Shown: positions 45,144 to 54,099 of the stretch, piece after piece
Position numbering within the stretch: the first letter of the stretch is position 1
Layout: each line of letters opens with the position of its first letter
From: Aminobacterium colombiense DSM 12261
Lineage (GTDB): Bacteria; Synergistota; Synergistia; Synergistales; Aminobacteriaceae
Length of the DNA: 64,000 nucleotides
Direction: 5' to 3'
Assembly (NCBI RefSeq): GCF_000025885.1
Contig: NC_014011.1
Location: 1-64,000 of the forward strand
Made by a program: the position numbers and the translations under genes
Notes under the pieces: model-generated
Told to the model about the DNA's origin: nothing
The model's database searches: none
What the model saw: only the letters and a program-made list of their open reading frames with translations

Positions 45144-46268
45144 GTGAGACCGGTCCATCTTGTTTATGTATCGGCAGGCAGTGGGCATCGAATAGCGGCT
45201 CGCGCGATTCAGGAAGAACTTGATAGTCGCAGAATACCGAATGTCATAATGGATTTACTCGATTTTTCGAGTGATCTCTTTAAATGGTCATATAGTGACG
45301 TATATGCTTTTGTAAGTGAACACGCCCACCTGGCGTGCAAGGTCATGTATGAACTGACTGATCAGGATAGAGAAGAAAGCGCCGCCCTTCGTCTTCTTGA
45401 AAAAATAAATATGGAGAACGTAAAGAAGTTCATGCGTTACCTTGCCGAAAATCAGCCTGATGTTTGCGTGGGAACCCATTTTTTCCCCCTTTCCGTCCTT
45501 TCCTATATGAAAGAACAGGGTTTTTACAAAGGTAAAATATACGGTGTTGTCACCGATTATGGCCTTCATCGAATGTGGGTAAGTCCCCACGTAGACGCAT
45601 ATTTCGTTGGCGGCGCGCCGGTAAAGAAAGATCTTGTCGAAGCAGGTATTTCCAATGATAAAGTATTAATCTCCGGCATTCCAGTATTAAGGAAGTATGC
45701 TGAGAGTTATTCAAGATATACAGAGGAAAAGCCTCTTAAAACTCCCTTCTCTTTATTGTTTGTGGCGAGTAGTGTGCCTAACTCAATAGTACTTGATATT
45801 CTCGAAGGTCTTATCGAAACAGGGATCAACCTCTCCCTCACCATCATTGCAGGTCGAAACGAAGATCTTATAGACCAGCTGGAAGGGGTGGATATTCCTC
45901 ACCGGATCGATTTTAAAGTGCTTGGTTTCGTGGATAATCTGAACGACTATATGGAGGAGGCAGATCTCATGATTACCAAGCCAGGGGGACTCACTGTAAG
46001 CGAAGCGCTATGCGTCGGGGTTCCCATGATTATGATAAACCCCATACCCAAGCAGGAAATAAACAATGCCAGATATCTTGAAGCAAATGGGGCGGGGATC
46101 TGGGCAAGATCTGCAACAGATGCGGTTCATCACGTACGGGGGCTCTATACCTCTTTTGAGCGTTTGAAAAAAATAAGAGGGGCGGCGCGGAAGTTGGCCC
46201 ACCCCCACTCAGCGCAAGTTATTGCTGATAAAGTGCTGCTTTCACTGAATAAGCATTCCATGTTATAA
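45144..46268 (+). CDS. MGDG-synthase-like glycosyltransferase (diacylglycerol glucosyltransferase family)
   Basis: The 374-aa protein is a GT-B enzyme like plant MGDG synthase and Bacillus UgtP: LVYVSAGSGHRIAARAI at the start (the GxGH membrane-lipid contact), the central GVVTDYGLHRMWVSPHVDAYFV and the C-terminal donor site ITKPGGLTVSEALCVGVPMIM with NPIPKQEINNARYL. It probably transfers a sugar to diacylglycerol. GTG 45144 is chosen since AAGGAGG (45128-45134) lies 9 bases before. It is a single gene. Confidence 0.9.
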   Translation: MRPVHLVYVSAGSGHRIAARAIQEELDSRRIPNVIMDLLDFSSDLFKWSYSDVYAFVSEHAHLACKVMYELTDQDREESAALRLLEKINMENVKKFMRYLAENQPDVCVGTHFFPLSVLSYMKEQGFYKGKIYGVVTDYGLHRMWVSPHVDAYFVGGAPVKKDLVEAGISNDKVLISGIPVLRKYAESYSRYTEEKPLKTPFSLLFVASSVPNSIVLDILEGLIETGINLSLTIIAGRNEDLIDQLEGVDIPHRIDFKVLGFVDNLNDYMEEADLMITKPGGLTVSEALCVGVPMIMINPIPKQEINNARYLEANGAGIWARSATDAVHHVRGLYTSFERLKKIRGAARKLAHPHSAQVIADKVLLSLNKHSML

Positions 46269-46335
46269 AAATGGGAAAAATAGAGTACGCCACATAAATA
46301 CCTTTTGCGCTTTTCTTTTAAATGTGCTACGATTC

Positions 46336-46349
46336 AACACGTTCGTGTT
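46336..46349. promoter_or_regulatory. Short inverted repeat upstream of the FecCD-type operon
   Basis: AACACG-TT-CGTGTT at 46336-46349 is a perfect 6-2-6 palindrome 37 bases before the binding-protein start. Half-sites resemble those of the 7-14-7 repeats near nikK and fmdE but with different spacing, so the same regulator is not implied. Confidence 0.45.
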
Positions 46350-46385
46350 ATTAAAAATGTTTCTATTCTAAAGGGGTGTCAGTAA

Positions 46386-47510
46386 ATGAAATGGCGTACC
46401 GGGATATGGAGTTTTCTTCTTTTATGTTCAATTTTTTTCCCCACCCAAGGTCTTGCTTCCGAAAAAAGCGGCACTTCAATGGCAATCGCAGATGGTACAG
46501 GACAGCAAGTAGAAGTTCCAGCACCAATAGAGTATGCCATCTGTTCTGGTTCGGGGTGTCTTAGGCTTCTTACTTATTTGCAAGGTCAGCACCTTGTCGT
46601 GGCAGTGGAAGACAATGAGAAAAGAAAAGATTTCGGTCCCCGTCCTTATGCTTTGGCCAACCCTCATTTTAAAGATATGCCTCTTATGGGAGAATTTCGA
46701 GGCAATGCGAACCCCGAATTAATCCTCGGTCTCAACCCTTTGCCTCAGGTTATATTTAAAACCTACCCGAATGATGGAATTCCAGCTCATGTATTGAATG
46801 AAAAAACAGGTATCCCTGTCATAGGACTTAATTATGGCAACCTGGCCCACCTCCGAGAAGATCTTTATGCCTCTTTGCGCATTATGGGAAAGGTCATTGA
46901 TCGGGAAGAGCGAGCAGAGGCTATTGTTGATTTCTTTGAGAAGAGCATTGCGGATCTTAAAAGCAGAGTACAGGATGTTCCAGAAGCCGAGCAAAGAACA
47001 TGTTACGTTGGAGGGGTCGCGTCGAGAGGAGCTCATGGTTTTCGATCCACGGAGCTGGCTTATCCGCCCTTTATATTTACCAAGGCTCGACATGTGGCAA
47101 CTGCTGATCATGACGCTGGGGCAAAAAATACTCATGCGGATGTAGCCCGGGAAAAGCTTTTGGAATGGGATCCTGAGGTTATTTTTATAGATCTTGCCAC
47201 TCTTAACGCTGGCGGGCAGGCAAGCGCTCTGTCAGAACTGAAAAATGACCCCGTTTACCAGGAACTCCAGGCCGTAAAGAGTGGCGAAGTCTACGGAGTT
47301 CTTCCTTACAACTGGTATACACAGAATTTTGGCTCCATTCTTGCCGACGCTTACTTTGTTGGCAAGGTTCTGTATCCTGAACGCTTTCAGGATATTGACC
47401 CTCCACAAAAGGCCGATGAAATTTACACATTCCTTGTTGGAAAGGGAGTTTTCAATGAAATGAACGCTCTTTTTGAGAATATGGCTTTTCAAAAAATATC
47501 TCTAAAATAG
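46386..47510 (+). CDS. FecB/BtuF-type metal-chelate substrate-binding protein
   Basis: The 374-aa protein has a signal peptide (hydrophobic to residue 22, ending TQGLA) and the helical-backbone class III binding fold of iron-siderophore, heme and cobalamin receptors. QQVEVPAPIEYAICSGSGCLRLLTYL near the start carries a CSGSGC pair unusual for the family, and FIDLATLNAGGQASALSEL is the late domain. The ligand may be a metal complex including molybdate or nickel chelates. It leads a three-gene importer. Confidence 0.85.
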   Translation: MKWRTGIWSFLLLCSIFFPTQGLASEKSGTSMAIADGTGQQVEVPAPIEYAICSGSGCLRLLTYLQGQHLVVAVEDNEKRKDFGPRPYALANPHFKDMPLMGEFRGNANPELILGLNPLPQVIFKTYPNDGIPAHVLNEKTGIPVIGLNYGNLAHLREDLYASLRIMGKVIDREERAEAIVDFFEKSIADLKSRVQDVPEAEQRTCYVGGVASRGAHGFRSTELAYPPFIFTKARHVATADHDAGAKNTHADVAREKLLEWDPEVIFIDLATLNAGGQASALSELKNDPVYQELQAVKSGEVYGVLPYNWYTQNFGSILADAYFVGKVLYPERFQDIDPPQKADEIYTFLVGKGVFNEMNALFENMAFQKISLK

Positions 47511-47520
47511 GGAAATTGTT

Positions 47521-48591
47521 ATGCATTTGGAAGAAGGAACCCTTTCCCCGGTTTACAAAGAATATCAAGCCCAAAAAGCGCTGTGGCTTTGTGCAGGGGC
47601 TGTCCTCCTTGCTATAACGGCCATGTTGTCTATTTCCCTTGGCGCGGTCCGTATCCCTCCAATGGAAGTCCTTGCTACTGTATTAGGAAAGAGCGAGACA
47701 TCTAAGTGGCAGCTTATTATTTGGAACGTTCGCCTTCCCCAGACACTTACTGCTTTAGTGGCCGGGGCAGGCCTTTCTGTTGCTGGTGTTGTTATGCAGT
47801 CCATACTGCGAAACCCTTTGGGATCGCCTTTTACCTTGGGAATCTCAAATGCGGCCGCTTTTGGCGCTGCTCTTTCTGTTATGGTTTTTGGCGCAGGGCA
47901 AATGCAGAGCAGCCAGGTGGGTGCAGTGACTCTCTTTAATCCACTCGCTGCCACAGGCGCTGCCTTTTCAACAAGTCTAATTGCTACCGGGATCATTGTG
48001 CTTCTTTCCCGAATGAGAGGAGCAACACCTGAATCCATGGTCTTAACAGGCGTGGCACTGGCCTCTCTTTTTACGGCGGCGACAATGCTCCTGCAGTATT
48101 TTGCTGATGACGCCCAACTGGCGGCCATGGTCTTCTGGACCTTCGGCGATGTGGCCAGGGCAGGGTGGAGAGAGTTACAGATAATGAGTGTTTTTATCGG
48201 GGTCGTGTTGATTTATTTCTTTGCTCACAGGTGGGATTACAATGCTATTGATGCAGGAGAAGAAGCGGCCCTTGGTCTCGGTGTTCAGGTGCAGCGTATT
48301 CGTCTTGTGGGAATGCTCTGTGCGTCACTCATTTCGTCGGTGGTTGTTGCTTTTGTAGGGGTTATTGGCTTTGTGGGCCTTGTGTGTCCTCACATGGTCC
48401 GTTTAATTATTGGTGATGACCACCGTTTTCTTATTCCGGGAACGGCTATTTTCGGTGCATTGCTGCTCCTCGGTGCAGACACAGCGGCGAGGCTTGTTCT
48501 GGCTCCGAGAGTACTGCCCGTTTCAGTGCTCACCTCTTTTCTGGGAGCGCCTCTTTTCATCTGGCTTGTTTTGCGGAGGGGACGTTTATGA
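47521..48591 (+). CDS. FecCD-type ABC transporter permease
   Basis: The 356-aa protein has about ten membrane segments and FecCD motifs RLPQTLTALVAGAGLSVAG, LRNPLGSPFTLGISNAAAFGA and GVIGFVGLVCPHMVRLIIGDDHR. It forms a homodimeric channel. It starts 10 bases after the binding protein and overlaps the ATPase gene by 4 bases. Confidence 0.94.
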   Translation: MHLEEGTLSPVYKEYQAQKALWLCAGAVLLAITAMLSISLGAVRIPPMEVLATVLGKSETSKWQLIIWNVRLPQTLTALVAGAGLSVAGVVMQSILRNPLGSPFTLGISNAAAFGAALSVMVFGAGQMQSSQVGAVTLFNPLAATGAAFSTSLIATGIIVLLSRMRGATPESMVLTGVALASLFTAATMLLQYFADDAQLAAMVFWTFGDVARAGWRELQIMSVFIGVVLIYFFAHRWDYNAIDAGEEAALGLGVQVQRIRLVGMLCASLISSVVVAFVGVIGFVGLVCPHMVRLIIGDDHRFLIPGTAIFGALLLLGADTAARLVLAPRVLPVSVLTSFLGAPLFIWLVLRRGRL

Positions 48592-49343
48592 TCCTTTCAG
48601 TAGACGATCTTCATTTTAGCTATGGGGAAACACCTATTCTGAAAAATATTTCCCTCTCAGTGAAGAATCAGGAGATGGTTATGATTCTTGGCCCTAACGG
48701 TTCGGGCAAGACAACCCTCCTACGGTGTCTGAATGGAATTAACCGCCCTCAAAAGGGCACCATTACTCTAGAAGACAAGAACATGCGCCGCATGTCAGGA
48801 CGTGAAATAGCCAGACGCATAGGGTATGTTCCTCAAAGCAGTGAGAAAGTACGGCTCACCGCTTTTGATGCCATTCTTCTCGGCCGCCGCCCCTACGTAG
48901 GTTGGCGCCTTGCAGAGAGCGATATTAAGAAGGTTGACGCAATCATCCATACCCTTGGCCTTGATGAGTTAGCCTTGCGGTATCTTGACGAGATGAGCGG
49001 TGGTGAACTTCAGAAGGTGACCATAGCTCGTGCTTTAGTTCAGGAGCCTCGCATTTTATTGCTTGACGAACCTATCAGCAGTCTCGACGTAAAGAATCAG
49101 ATTGAAATTATGGAAACAATGAAACATATTATTAAAGGCCATGGGCTTTCAGCTGTTATGTCCCTTCATGACCTTACCATGGCATTGAGATATGGAGATC
49201 GTTTCGTTTTTATGAAAAAAGGAGAGATCCGCTATATTCTGGCCAGAGACGAAATCTCTCCCCAGGTTATTGCCGATATTTACGATATTTCAGTGGATAT
49301 TGAGTTTGTTCACGGTTCTCCTGTCATTATTCCTGCATGGTGA
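48588..49343 (+). CDS. FecE/BtuD-type ABC transporter ATP-binding protein
   Basis: The 251-aa ATPase has MILGPNGSGKTTLLRCLNGI (Walker A), EMSGGELQKVTIARALVQEP (signature), LLLDEPISSLD (Walker B) and SLHDLTMALRYGD (switch His). Its stop is 1 base from the stop of the convergent fmdE gene. Confidence 0.94.
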   Translation: MILSVDDLHFSYGETPILKNISLSVKNQEMVMILGPNGSGKTTLLRCLNGINRPQKGTITLEDKNMRRMSGREIARRIGYVPQSSEKVRLTAFDAILLGRRPYVGWRLAESDIKKVDAIIHTLGLDELALRYLDEMSGGELQKVTIARALVQEPRILLLDEPISSLDVKNQIEIMETMKHIIKGHGLSAVMSLHDLTMALRYGDRFVFMKKGEIRYILARDEISPQVIADIYDISVDIEFVHGSPVIIPAW

Positions 49344-49344
49344 T

Positions 49345-49962
49345 TCAGGGCCGGGGAACAATCTTTTCAAAACAGGGGGCACAATAGTATTCTCCTTTGA
49401 AACACCGGGCTTTTGTCTCCATAACACCTTCTCTGCAAAGGGCGCACGTCAGGCTTTGTGCCATAGGGGCATGAGGAGGAACTGCCTCTCTCACTGTTCC
49501 AATTTCAAAAAGCTCTTCCACTGGCATGGTCATAATAGCATCGCATCGCTCTTGACGAAGGGCAGCGAAACGCCGACGTTCTTCTTCCGTTATGGTATGA
49601 GTGTTAACTTTGGCCTGAAGTTCCCGATAATCAGGACTTCCAGTCCCTTTTCCAGATTCTTTTTTTAATACAAGGCGAATGGACTTCCCGTCCTTTCTCC
49701 TATAAAAGGAAAAGGCCATTTTCCCGTAGGGACGAATAATAAGGTTTCCCTTTCCAAGTGTACATCCTGTAAGAAACTGGATAGCATCGATTCCGCACAT
49801 ATCTGTTTCACATAGAGCCACCATTTCTTCGTCAGAACTGTGCCCTACTTCAGCGAGAGCTATCTGGGCGGCACGTATGCCAATGGCTAAACCAGGACAC
49901 CAATGTCCATGGAAATGAATAATTTGTTCAAGGCATTCAGAAGTTATTGACGGCATGGCCAC
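49345..49962 (-). CDS. FmdE family protein with C-terminal zinc ribbon
   Basis: The 205-aa protein has the FmdE domain (FHGHWCPGLAIGIRAAQIAL, ALCETDMCGIDAIQFLTGCTLGKGNL) and ends with a zinc ribbon CALCREGVMETKARC...CAPCFE. FmdE was named from the molybdenum formylmethanofuran dehydrogenase operon of methanogens but is widespread in anaerobes and probably handles a metal or metal cofactor. GTG 49962 follows AGAGGAGG by 6 bases. It faces the FecCD-type importer, and its promoter carries a 7-14-7 inverted repeat like that of the nickel operon. Confidence 0.88.
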   Translation of the reverse strand: MAMPSITSECLEQIIHFHGHWCPGLAIGIRAAQIALAEVGHSSDEEMVALCETDMCGIDAIQFLTGCTLGKGNLIIRPYGKMAFSFYRRKDGKSIRLVLKKESGKGTGSPDYRELQAKVNTHTITEEERRRFAALRQERCDAIMTMPVEELFEIGTVREAVPPHAPMAQSLTCALCREGVMETKARCFKGEYYCAPCFEKIVPRP

Positions 49963-49979
49963 AGCGAACCTCCTCTTTC

Positions 49980-50014
49980 GTGTTACAAAGTTTTAAAATC
50001 ATAACACTATTATA
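49980..50014 (-). promoter_or_regulatory. NikR-like inverted repeat and -10 box upstream of fmdE
   Basis: GTGTTAC (49980-49986) and ATAACAC (50001-50007) are separated by 14 bases, one mismatch from a perfect repeat; TATAAT of the minus strand (50014-50009) directly precedes it, so a bound protein would cover the transcription start of fmdE. A second element, the palindrome AGTTTTAAAACT at 50047-50058, recurs in part inside the spacer (AGTTTTAAAA at 49989-49998). Confidence 0.55.
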
Positions 50015-50139
50015 TATCAAGCAGTGAAAAGAAAAACCCTTTATTGAGTTTTAAAACTTTACAAAAAAAGATTTTTAGGTAAAAATGTTTGCGTTCAGGG
50101 AAGACCTGAAAAGAAATTAAAAAATTAATTAAGGAGAAT

Positions 50140-51252
50140 GTGACCCCTATGCTTACTAATATCCTCACCGCCTTGGCTGTTGTTGTGAATGGTATCCCTC
50201 AGGGATTGCTGGCACTCAGTTTTGGTTTTGCTGCCTTCCCCACGGCTATCGCTTTTATTATTGGTATTGCTGGCTCTCTTGCATTTAACTCTGTTGCCAC
50301 CATCTCTTTCCAGGCAGAAACGATCACTTTGGCAGGAACAATGGGACGTAACGTCCGCGAACGCCTTAGCCTTGTTTTCTGGGGCGCGGCTTTTCTTTTT
50401 ATCCCCTCTGTTTTCGGATTGAATGAAGCCATTGTTGCCTTTATTGGCCCTACCATCGTAACATCTATGATGGCAGGCGTTGGAATTATGCTGGCCTATG
50501 TGGCCATTGAACTTTTCAATGCTGAACGGTGGTCTGGAACTGCTTCTATGATTTCGGGGCTTGCTGTCTGGCTTGTAACAAAAGATCTGGCATGGACAAT
50601 TATTATATCTGTTCTTGTTTCTACTGCCGTCTATAACTACCTTCGAGTCAGCAAAAAAGTTGCTATTGAGGAAACAAAAATTGACCTTTCCAGAGAGCGC
50701 TTTAACTTTGGTGACATTGAGTGGCGTTTCTGGAAAAACCCCCGTGTTTTTGTAGGAGCCCTTGCTCTCGCTTGTCTTAACATCGGAGCTAATATCAGTT
50801 TTGGAAAGATCACAGGAAGCATTGCCGGGGCCGAGACAAATATCGACCACCTTGCCATTTACTCCAGTCTGGCCGATATGGGGTCTTCTCTTTTTGGCGG
50901 CGGTCCTGTGGAAGCTATTATCTCTGGGACAGCTACAGCACCTAAGCCCATTCTAGCTTCTGTGCTTATGATGGGCATTATGGCCGTGATCCTTCTTATG
51001 AAACTTCTTCCCATTATTGGCCAGTACGTCCATCGTTCGTCTATTGCCGGGTTTCTGTTTATTCTTGGTACTTTTGTTACTTTTGCTACCAACATTCAGG
51101 GAGCCATTGCTTCCGCTCCGGAATTTGCCGGTCCTTACGGGTTTGGTCCCTGGGGCATGGTGATTGGGGCGACGACCCTTGTCTCTGCCCGGTGGAACCC
51201 ATTCTTTGGCCTCTTGGCCGGGTTGGCGATAAAATTTTATTTTGGAGTGTGA
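50140..51252 (+). CDS. NCS2-like purine/nucleobase permease
   Basis: The protein (about 367-370 aa) has ten to twelve hydrophobic segments and resembles AzgA/NCS2 purine permeases: GIPQGLLALSFGFAAFPTAIAF, NSVATISFQAETITLAG, and late SLADMGSSLFGGGPVEAIISG. It is shorter than typical NCS2 members (430-450 aa). GTG 50140 and ATG 50149 are both possible after AAGGAG at 50131. The phosphoribosyltransferase gene 8 bases downstream supports purine uptake and salvage. Confidence 0.82.
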   Translation: MTPMLTNILTALAVVVNGIPQGLLALSFGFAAFPTAIAFIIGIAGSLAFNSVATISFQAETITLAGTMGRNVRERLSLVFWGAAFLFIPSVFGLNEAIVAFIGPTIVTSMMAGVGIMLAYVAIELFNAERWSGTASMISGLAVWLVTKDLAWTIIISVLVSTAVYNYLRVSKKVAIEETKIDLSRERFNFGDIEWRFWKNPRVFVGALALACLNIGANISFGKITGSIAGAETNIDHLAIYSSLADMGSSLFGGGPVEAIISGTATAPKPILASVLMMGIMAVILLMKLLPIIGQYVHRSSIAGFLFILGTFVTFATNIQGAIASAPEFAGPYGFGPWGMVIGATTLVSARWNPFFGLLAGLAIKFYFGV

Positions 51253-51259
51253 TGCAAAA

Positions 51260-51802
51260 ATGAACGACACCTACGAACTGCATATTTCTGGATTAACCAG
51301 GAATCTAAAAAAGGTGAGAGTCGCAGATGACCTTGTTATAGCATCGTTTGTAATGCTTGGAGATACAGAACTCATTGAACGGACGGCTGAGGACCTTTAT
51401 CGTAAACTTCCAGATGGCATTGATTATCTAGTCTGTCCTGAGGCAAAAGGAATTCCCCTTACTCATGCTATTGCCAGACGTTTAGGCATTAATTACGTTA
51501 TAGTCCGTAAGTCTGTAAAGGGATATATGGAAAATCCCGTGATAGAAAAGGTGCAGTCCATTACTACCCGTGAGCCGCAGATTATAGTTCTCGACGGCCT
51601 GGATGCCCAAAAGCTGGAAAACAAGCGGGTGTGTATTGTAGACGACGTGGTCTCCACAGGGGGATCCCTCAAAGCCCTTGAGAGCCTTCTTTCCCACGTT
51701 AATTGCACAGTGGTGACCAAGGTTGCCGTTCTTCTCGAGGAAGGCGGTTACGAAAGTAAGGATCTGGTCTATCTCGCGAGGTTGCCCGTATTTAAAGAAT
51801 AG
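51260..51802 (+). CDS. Adenine phosphoribosyltransferase-like protein
   Basis: The 180-aa protein is a type I phosphoribosyltransferase with the PRPP loop VCIVDDVVSTGGSLKAL at about residue 130 and VCPEAKGIPLTHAIARRLG as the Apt-like purine loop region. It makes a nucleotide from a purine base and PRPP; adenine is the best guess, and xanthine is possible. ATG 51260 lies 7 bases after the permease stop. It forms an import-and-trap unit with the permease. Confidence 0.88.
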   Translation: MNDTYELHISGLTRNLKKVRVADDLVIASFVMLGDTELIERTAEDLYRKLPDGIDYLVCPEAKGIPLTHAIARRLGINYVIVRKSVKGYMENPVIEKVQSITTREPQIIVLDGLDAQKLENKRVCIVDDVVSTGGSLKALESLLSHVNCTVVTKVAVLLEEGGYESKDLVYLARLPVFKE

Positions 51803-51813
51803 TTACTTTTTAG

Positions 51814-51861
51814 ACAGCATAAAAGCTCAGCTTTTTCGAAAAAGCTGAGCTTTTATGCTGT
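51814..51861. terminator. 48-base perfect palindrome, bidirectional terminator
   Basis: Arms 51814-51837 and 51838-51861 are perfect reverse complements of 24 bases. Internal T runs (CTTTTTC and the complement) lie inside the stem, and shorter hairpin TTCGAA...TTCGAA follows at 51861-51878. It closes both the purine genes and the metal-resistance operon from the other side. Confidence 0.82.
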
Positions 51862-51934
51862 TCGAACGTCTGTTCGAAACACTCTTTCCAGGAAAATAGG
51901 GTGTCGCTCAGAGATAATTCAGAGGAAGGAGCAC

Positions 51935-54061
51935 TTATGCCGGCTCAAACCGGATCGTACGCATAGAGTTCAAAACAGCAAGCAAGGCAACCCCTACATC
52001 GGCGAATACAGCTTCCCACATTCCTGCCATTCCAGCTATTCCAAGGGCGATGAAAAAGCCTTTTGTAGCAAGGGCCAGGATTATATTCTGCCAGACGATT
52101 TTACGGGTTCGGCGAGCCAGAACAAGGGCATCCGCAACCTTGGATGGATTATCGTCGAGGATGACCACGTCAGCTGTTTCTATTGCTGCTTCTGAGCCAA
52201 GGCCTCCCATAGCTATGCCGATGTCGGCAGCGGCTAAAGCAGGGGCATCGTTGAGGCCATCACCCACAAAGATGGTTGTTTCATTGGCAGACAGCCCTGA
52301 TTTCAGCCTGGCCAGCTCCGCAACCTTATCCTGGGGCAAAAGGCTGGCGACGTATTGATCTACGCCTATCTCACGAGCTACCCACTCCGCTCCCTTTTCG
52401 GTATCGCCTGTCAGCATGATCGTAGCCGCCAATCCGGCCTTCTTGAGGGCTTTCAATGTGCTGTGCGCGTCAGGACGGATCACATCAGAAACAATAATAT
52501 AACCGAGGTACTGACCGCCCTTTGCTATGTGGACTACGGTTCCCCGCTCCGGGTCTGAAAGGTTCTGGAAACCTTCTCCCTCTAAGAATTTTTTATTCCC
52601 AGCAAGGATCCGATGACCTTCAACAATGCCCCGTAAGCCCTTTCCGGAGATTTCTTCGAGATCTTTTGGAGGTAAAAGTTCTATTCCTCCCGCCGCCTCA
52701 GTAATTGAACGGGCGATGGGGTGATTCGAGCCTTGTTCCAGCGAGGCGGCTAGGGAAAGTATCTCTTCTTCTGAAACTCCCTGCTGGGGCACAATCTTTG
52801 TTACAGAGAAAACCCCTTGTGTCAGGGTTCCTGTCTTGTCAAAAGCCACCACTTTCGCAGAATTCATAGCATCAAGGACATTTCCACCCTTTATGAGGAT
52901 GCCATGGCGCGATCCAGCCCCTATTCCTCCAAAATATCCAAGAGGAATACTGATCACCAAAGCGCAGGGGCATGAAATAACGAGAAGGACCAGCGCCCGA
53001 TAAATCCAATTCATAAACGAACCATTTCCGAGAAGGGGTGGAATGGCGGCTACTGCTAAAGCTCCCATAACTACTGCAGGAGTGTAGTAGCGGGCAAAGG
53101 TTGTAATAAACCGTTCAGTTGGCGATTTCCGCGCTACAGCGAACTCGACCATTTCAAGAATTCGCGCAATAGTTGTTTCTTCAAAGGCAGATGTTACACG
53201 AATGGTGAGAGCCCCTCGTAGGTTTATGCTTCCGCCATATACCCTTTTGCCAGGTTCTGCCGTTACAGGTATCGATTCCCCGGTGAGGGGGGATTGATCA
53301 ATTTGGGAAATTCCCGATTCAATAATTCCATCCAGGGGGATTTTTTCTCCCGGCCGAACCAGGATATGGTCGTTTACGGCAACATCTTCGGGTTTGACAT
53401 TTCTTTCTTCTCCGCCGCTAAGGAGTCTGGCAAATTGAGGGCGAGCAGCAAGAAGGGCGCGGATAGAGCTGCGGGACCTTGATGCTGATAATTCCTGGAA
53501 TAGTTCTCCAGTTCTATAAAAAAGCATAACTGCTACAGCCTCTGGAAGTTCCCCAATAAGAATGGCAGCGATTGTGGCGATAGACATTAGGAAGAACTCG
53601 TCCATGCCTTTCAGGCCCTTTAGATTTTTAACGGTACTCCAGAGCACTTCCTGTCCGCTAAGAAAGTAAGCGGCGAGGAAGATGGAATATTCACCTAGGC
53701 TATAAGGTGTTGCTGCCAGCTGTTCTCTAAAAGCAAGTCCTATGATAAAGAGGATGGCGGCAATTCCAAGGCCCTTTCCTTCTTCCTTAAATCTCTTTAT
53801 TAAAAAACTCTTGCCTGAAGAGGGCTTTTCTGAAGAAGCATTTTCCACATTATTAACGGGTGTTACTGTTACCCCTGGTTCTATGCGAGTTACAATGGCC
53901 CTGATCTTTTCCTCAAGGTCACTTCCATCGTTCTCAACTCTCAATATTTTTGTATCGATATCAAACAATACCCCACTTACTCCTGGAAGGGCGGATATGT
54001 CTGCCTCTATTCGAGAAGCGCAACTCTGACAGTTCAGTTTCTTAATTCTATAGAGCGGCAT
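51935..54061 (-). CDS. Heavy-metal-translocating P1B-type ATPase (Zn/Cd/Pb type)
   Basis: The 708-aa protein has an N-terminal metal-binding domain with KLNCQSCASRIEAD (CxxC), a proline-rich linker, the membrane metal site LLVISCPCALVISIPLG (CPC), the phosphorylation motif AFDKTGTLTQGV, and FVGDGLNDAPALAAADIG. The Asp-x-Gly or Lys features of group P1B-2 (LAVLNSMRTIRF at the end) suggest Zn, Cd or Pb export. It is the last gene of the ArsR-led operon, 39 bases after the permease gene. Confidence 0.93.
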   Translation of the reverse strand: MPLYRIKKLNCQSCASRIEADISALPGVSGVLFDIDTKILRVENDGSDLEEKIRAIVTRIEPGVTVTPVNNVENASSEKPSSGKSFLIKRFKEEGKGLGIAAILFIIGLAFREQLAATPYSLGEYSIFLAAYFLSGQEVLWSTVKNLKGLKGMDEFFLMSIATIAAILIGELPEAVAVMLFYRTGELFQELSASRSRSSIRALLAARPQFARLLSGGEERNVKPEDVAVNDHILVRPGEKIPLDGIIESGISQIDQSPLTGESIPVTAEPGKRVYGGSINLRGALTIRVTSAFEETTIARILEMVEFAVARKSPTERFITTFARYYTPAVVMGALAVAAIPPLLGNGSFMNWIYRALVLLVISCPCALVISIPLGYFGGIGAGSRHGILIKGGNVLDAMNSAKVVAFDKTGTLTQGVFSVTKIVPQQGVSEEEILSLAASLEQGSNHPIARSITEAAGGIELLPPKDLEEISGKGLRGIVEGHRILAGNKKFLEGEGFQNLSDPERGTVVHIAKGGQYLGYIIVSDVIRPDAHSTLKALKKAGLAATIMLTGDTEKGAEWVAREIGVDQYVASLLPQDKVAELARLKSGLSANETTIFVGDGLNDAPALAAADIGIAMGGLGSEAAIETADVVILDDNPSKVADALVLARRTRKIVWQNIILALATKGFFIALGIAGMAGMWEAVFADVGVALLAVLNSMRTIRFEPA

Positions 54062-54099
54062 CGGTACTCACATCCTTTTTGGCCAGTTTTAGAACAATG

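Noticed and set aside
47565-48128. 187-codon minus-strand frame inside the FecCD permease gene
   Set aside because: Low-complexity Ala/Thr/Pro composition of a shadow frame opposite hydrophobic codons.
50125-50850. 241-codon minus-strand frame opposite the purine permease
   Set aside because: It lies wholly inside a clear membrane-protein gene, has no ribosome site and a composition typical of a shadow frame.
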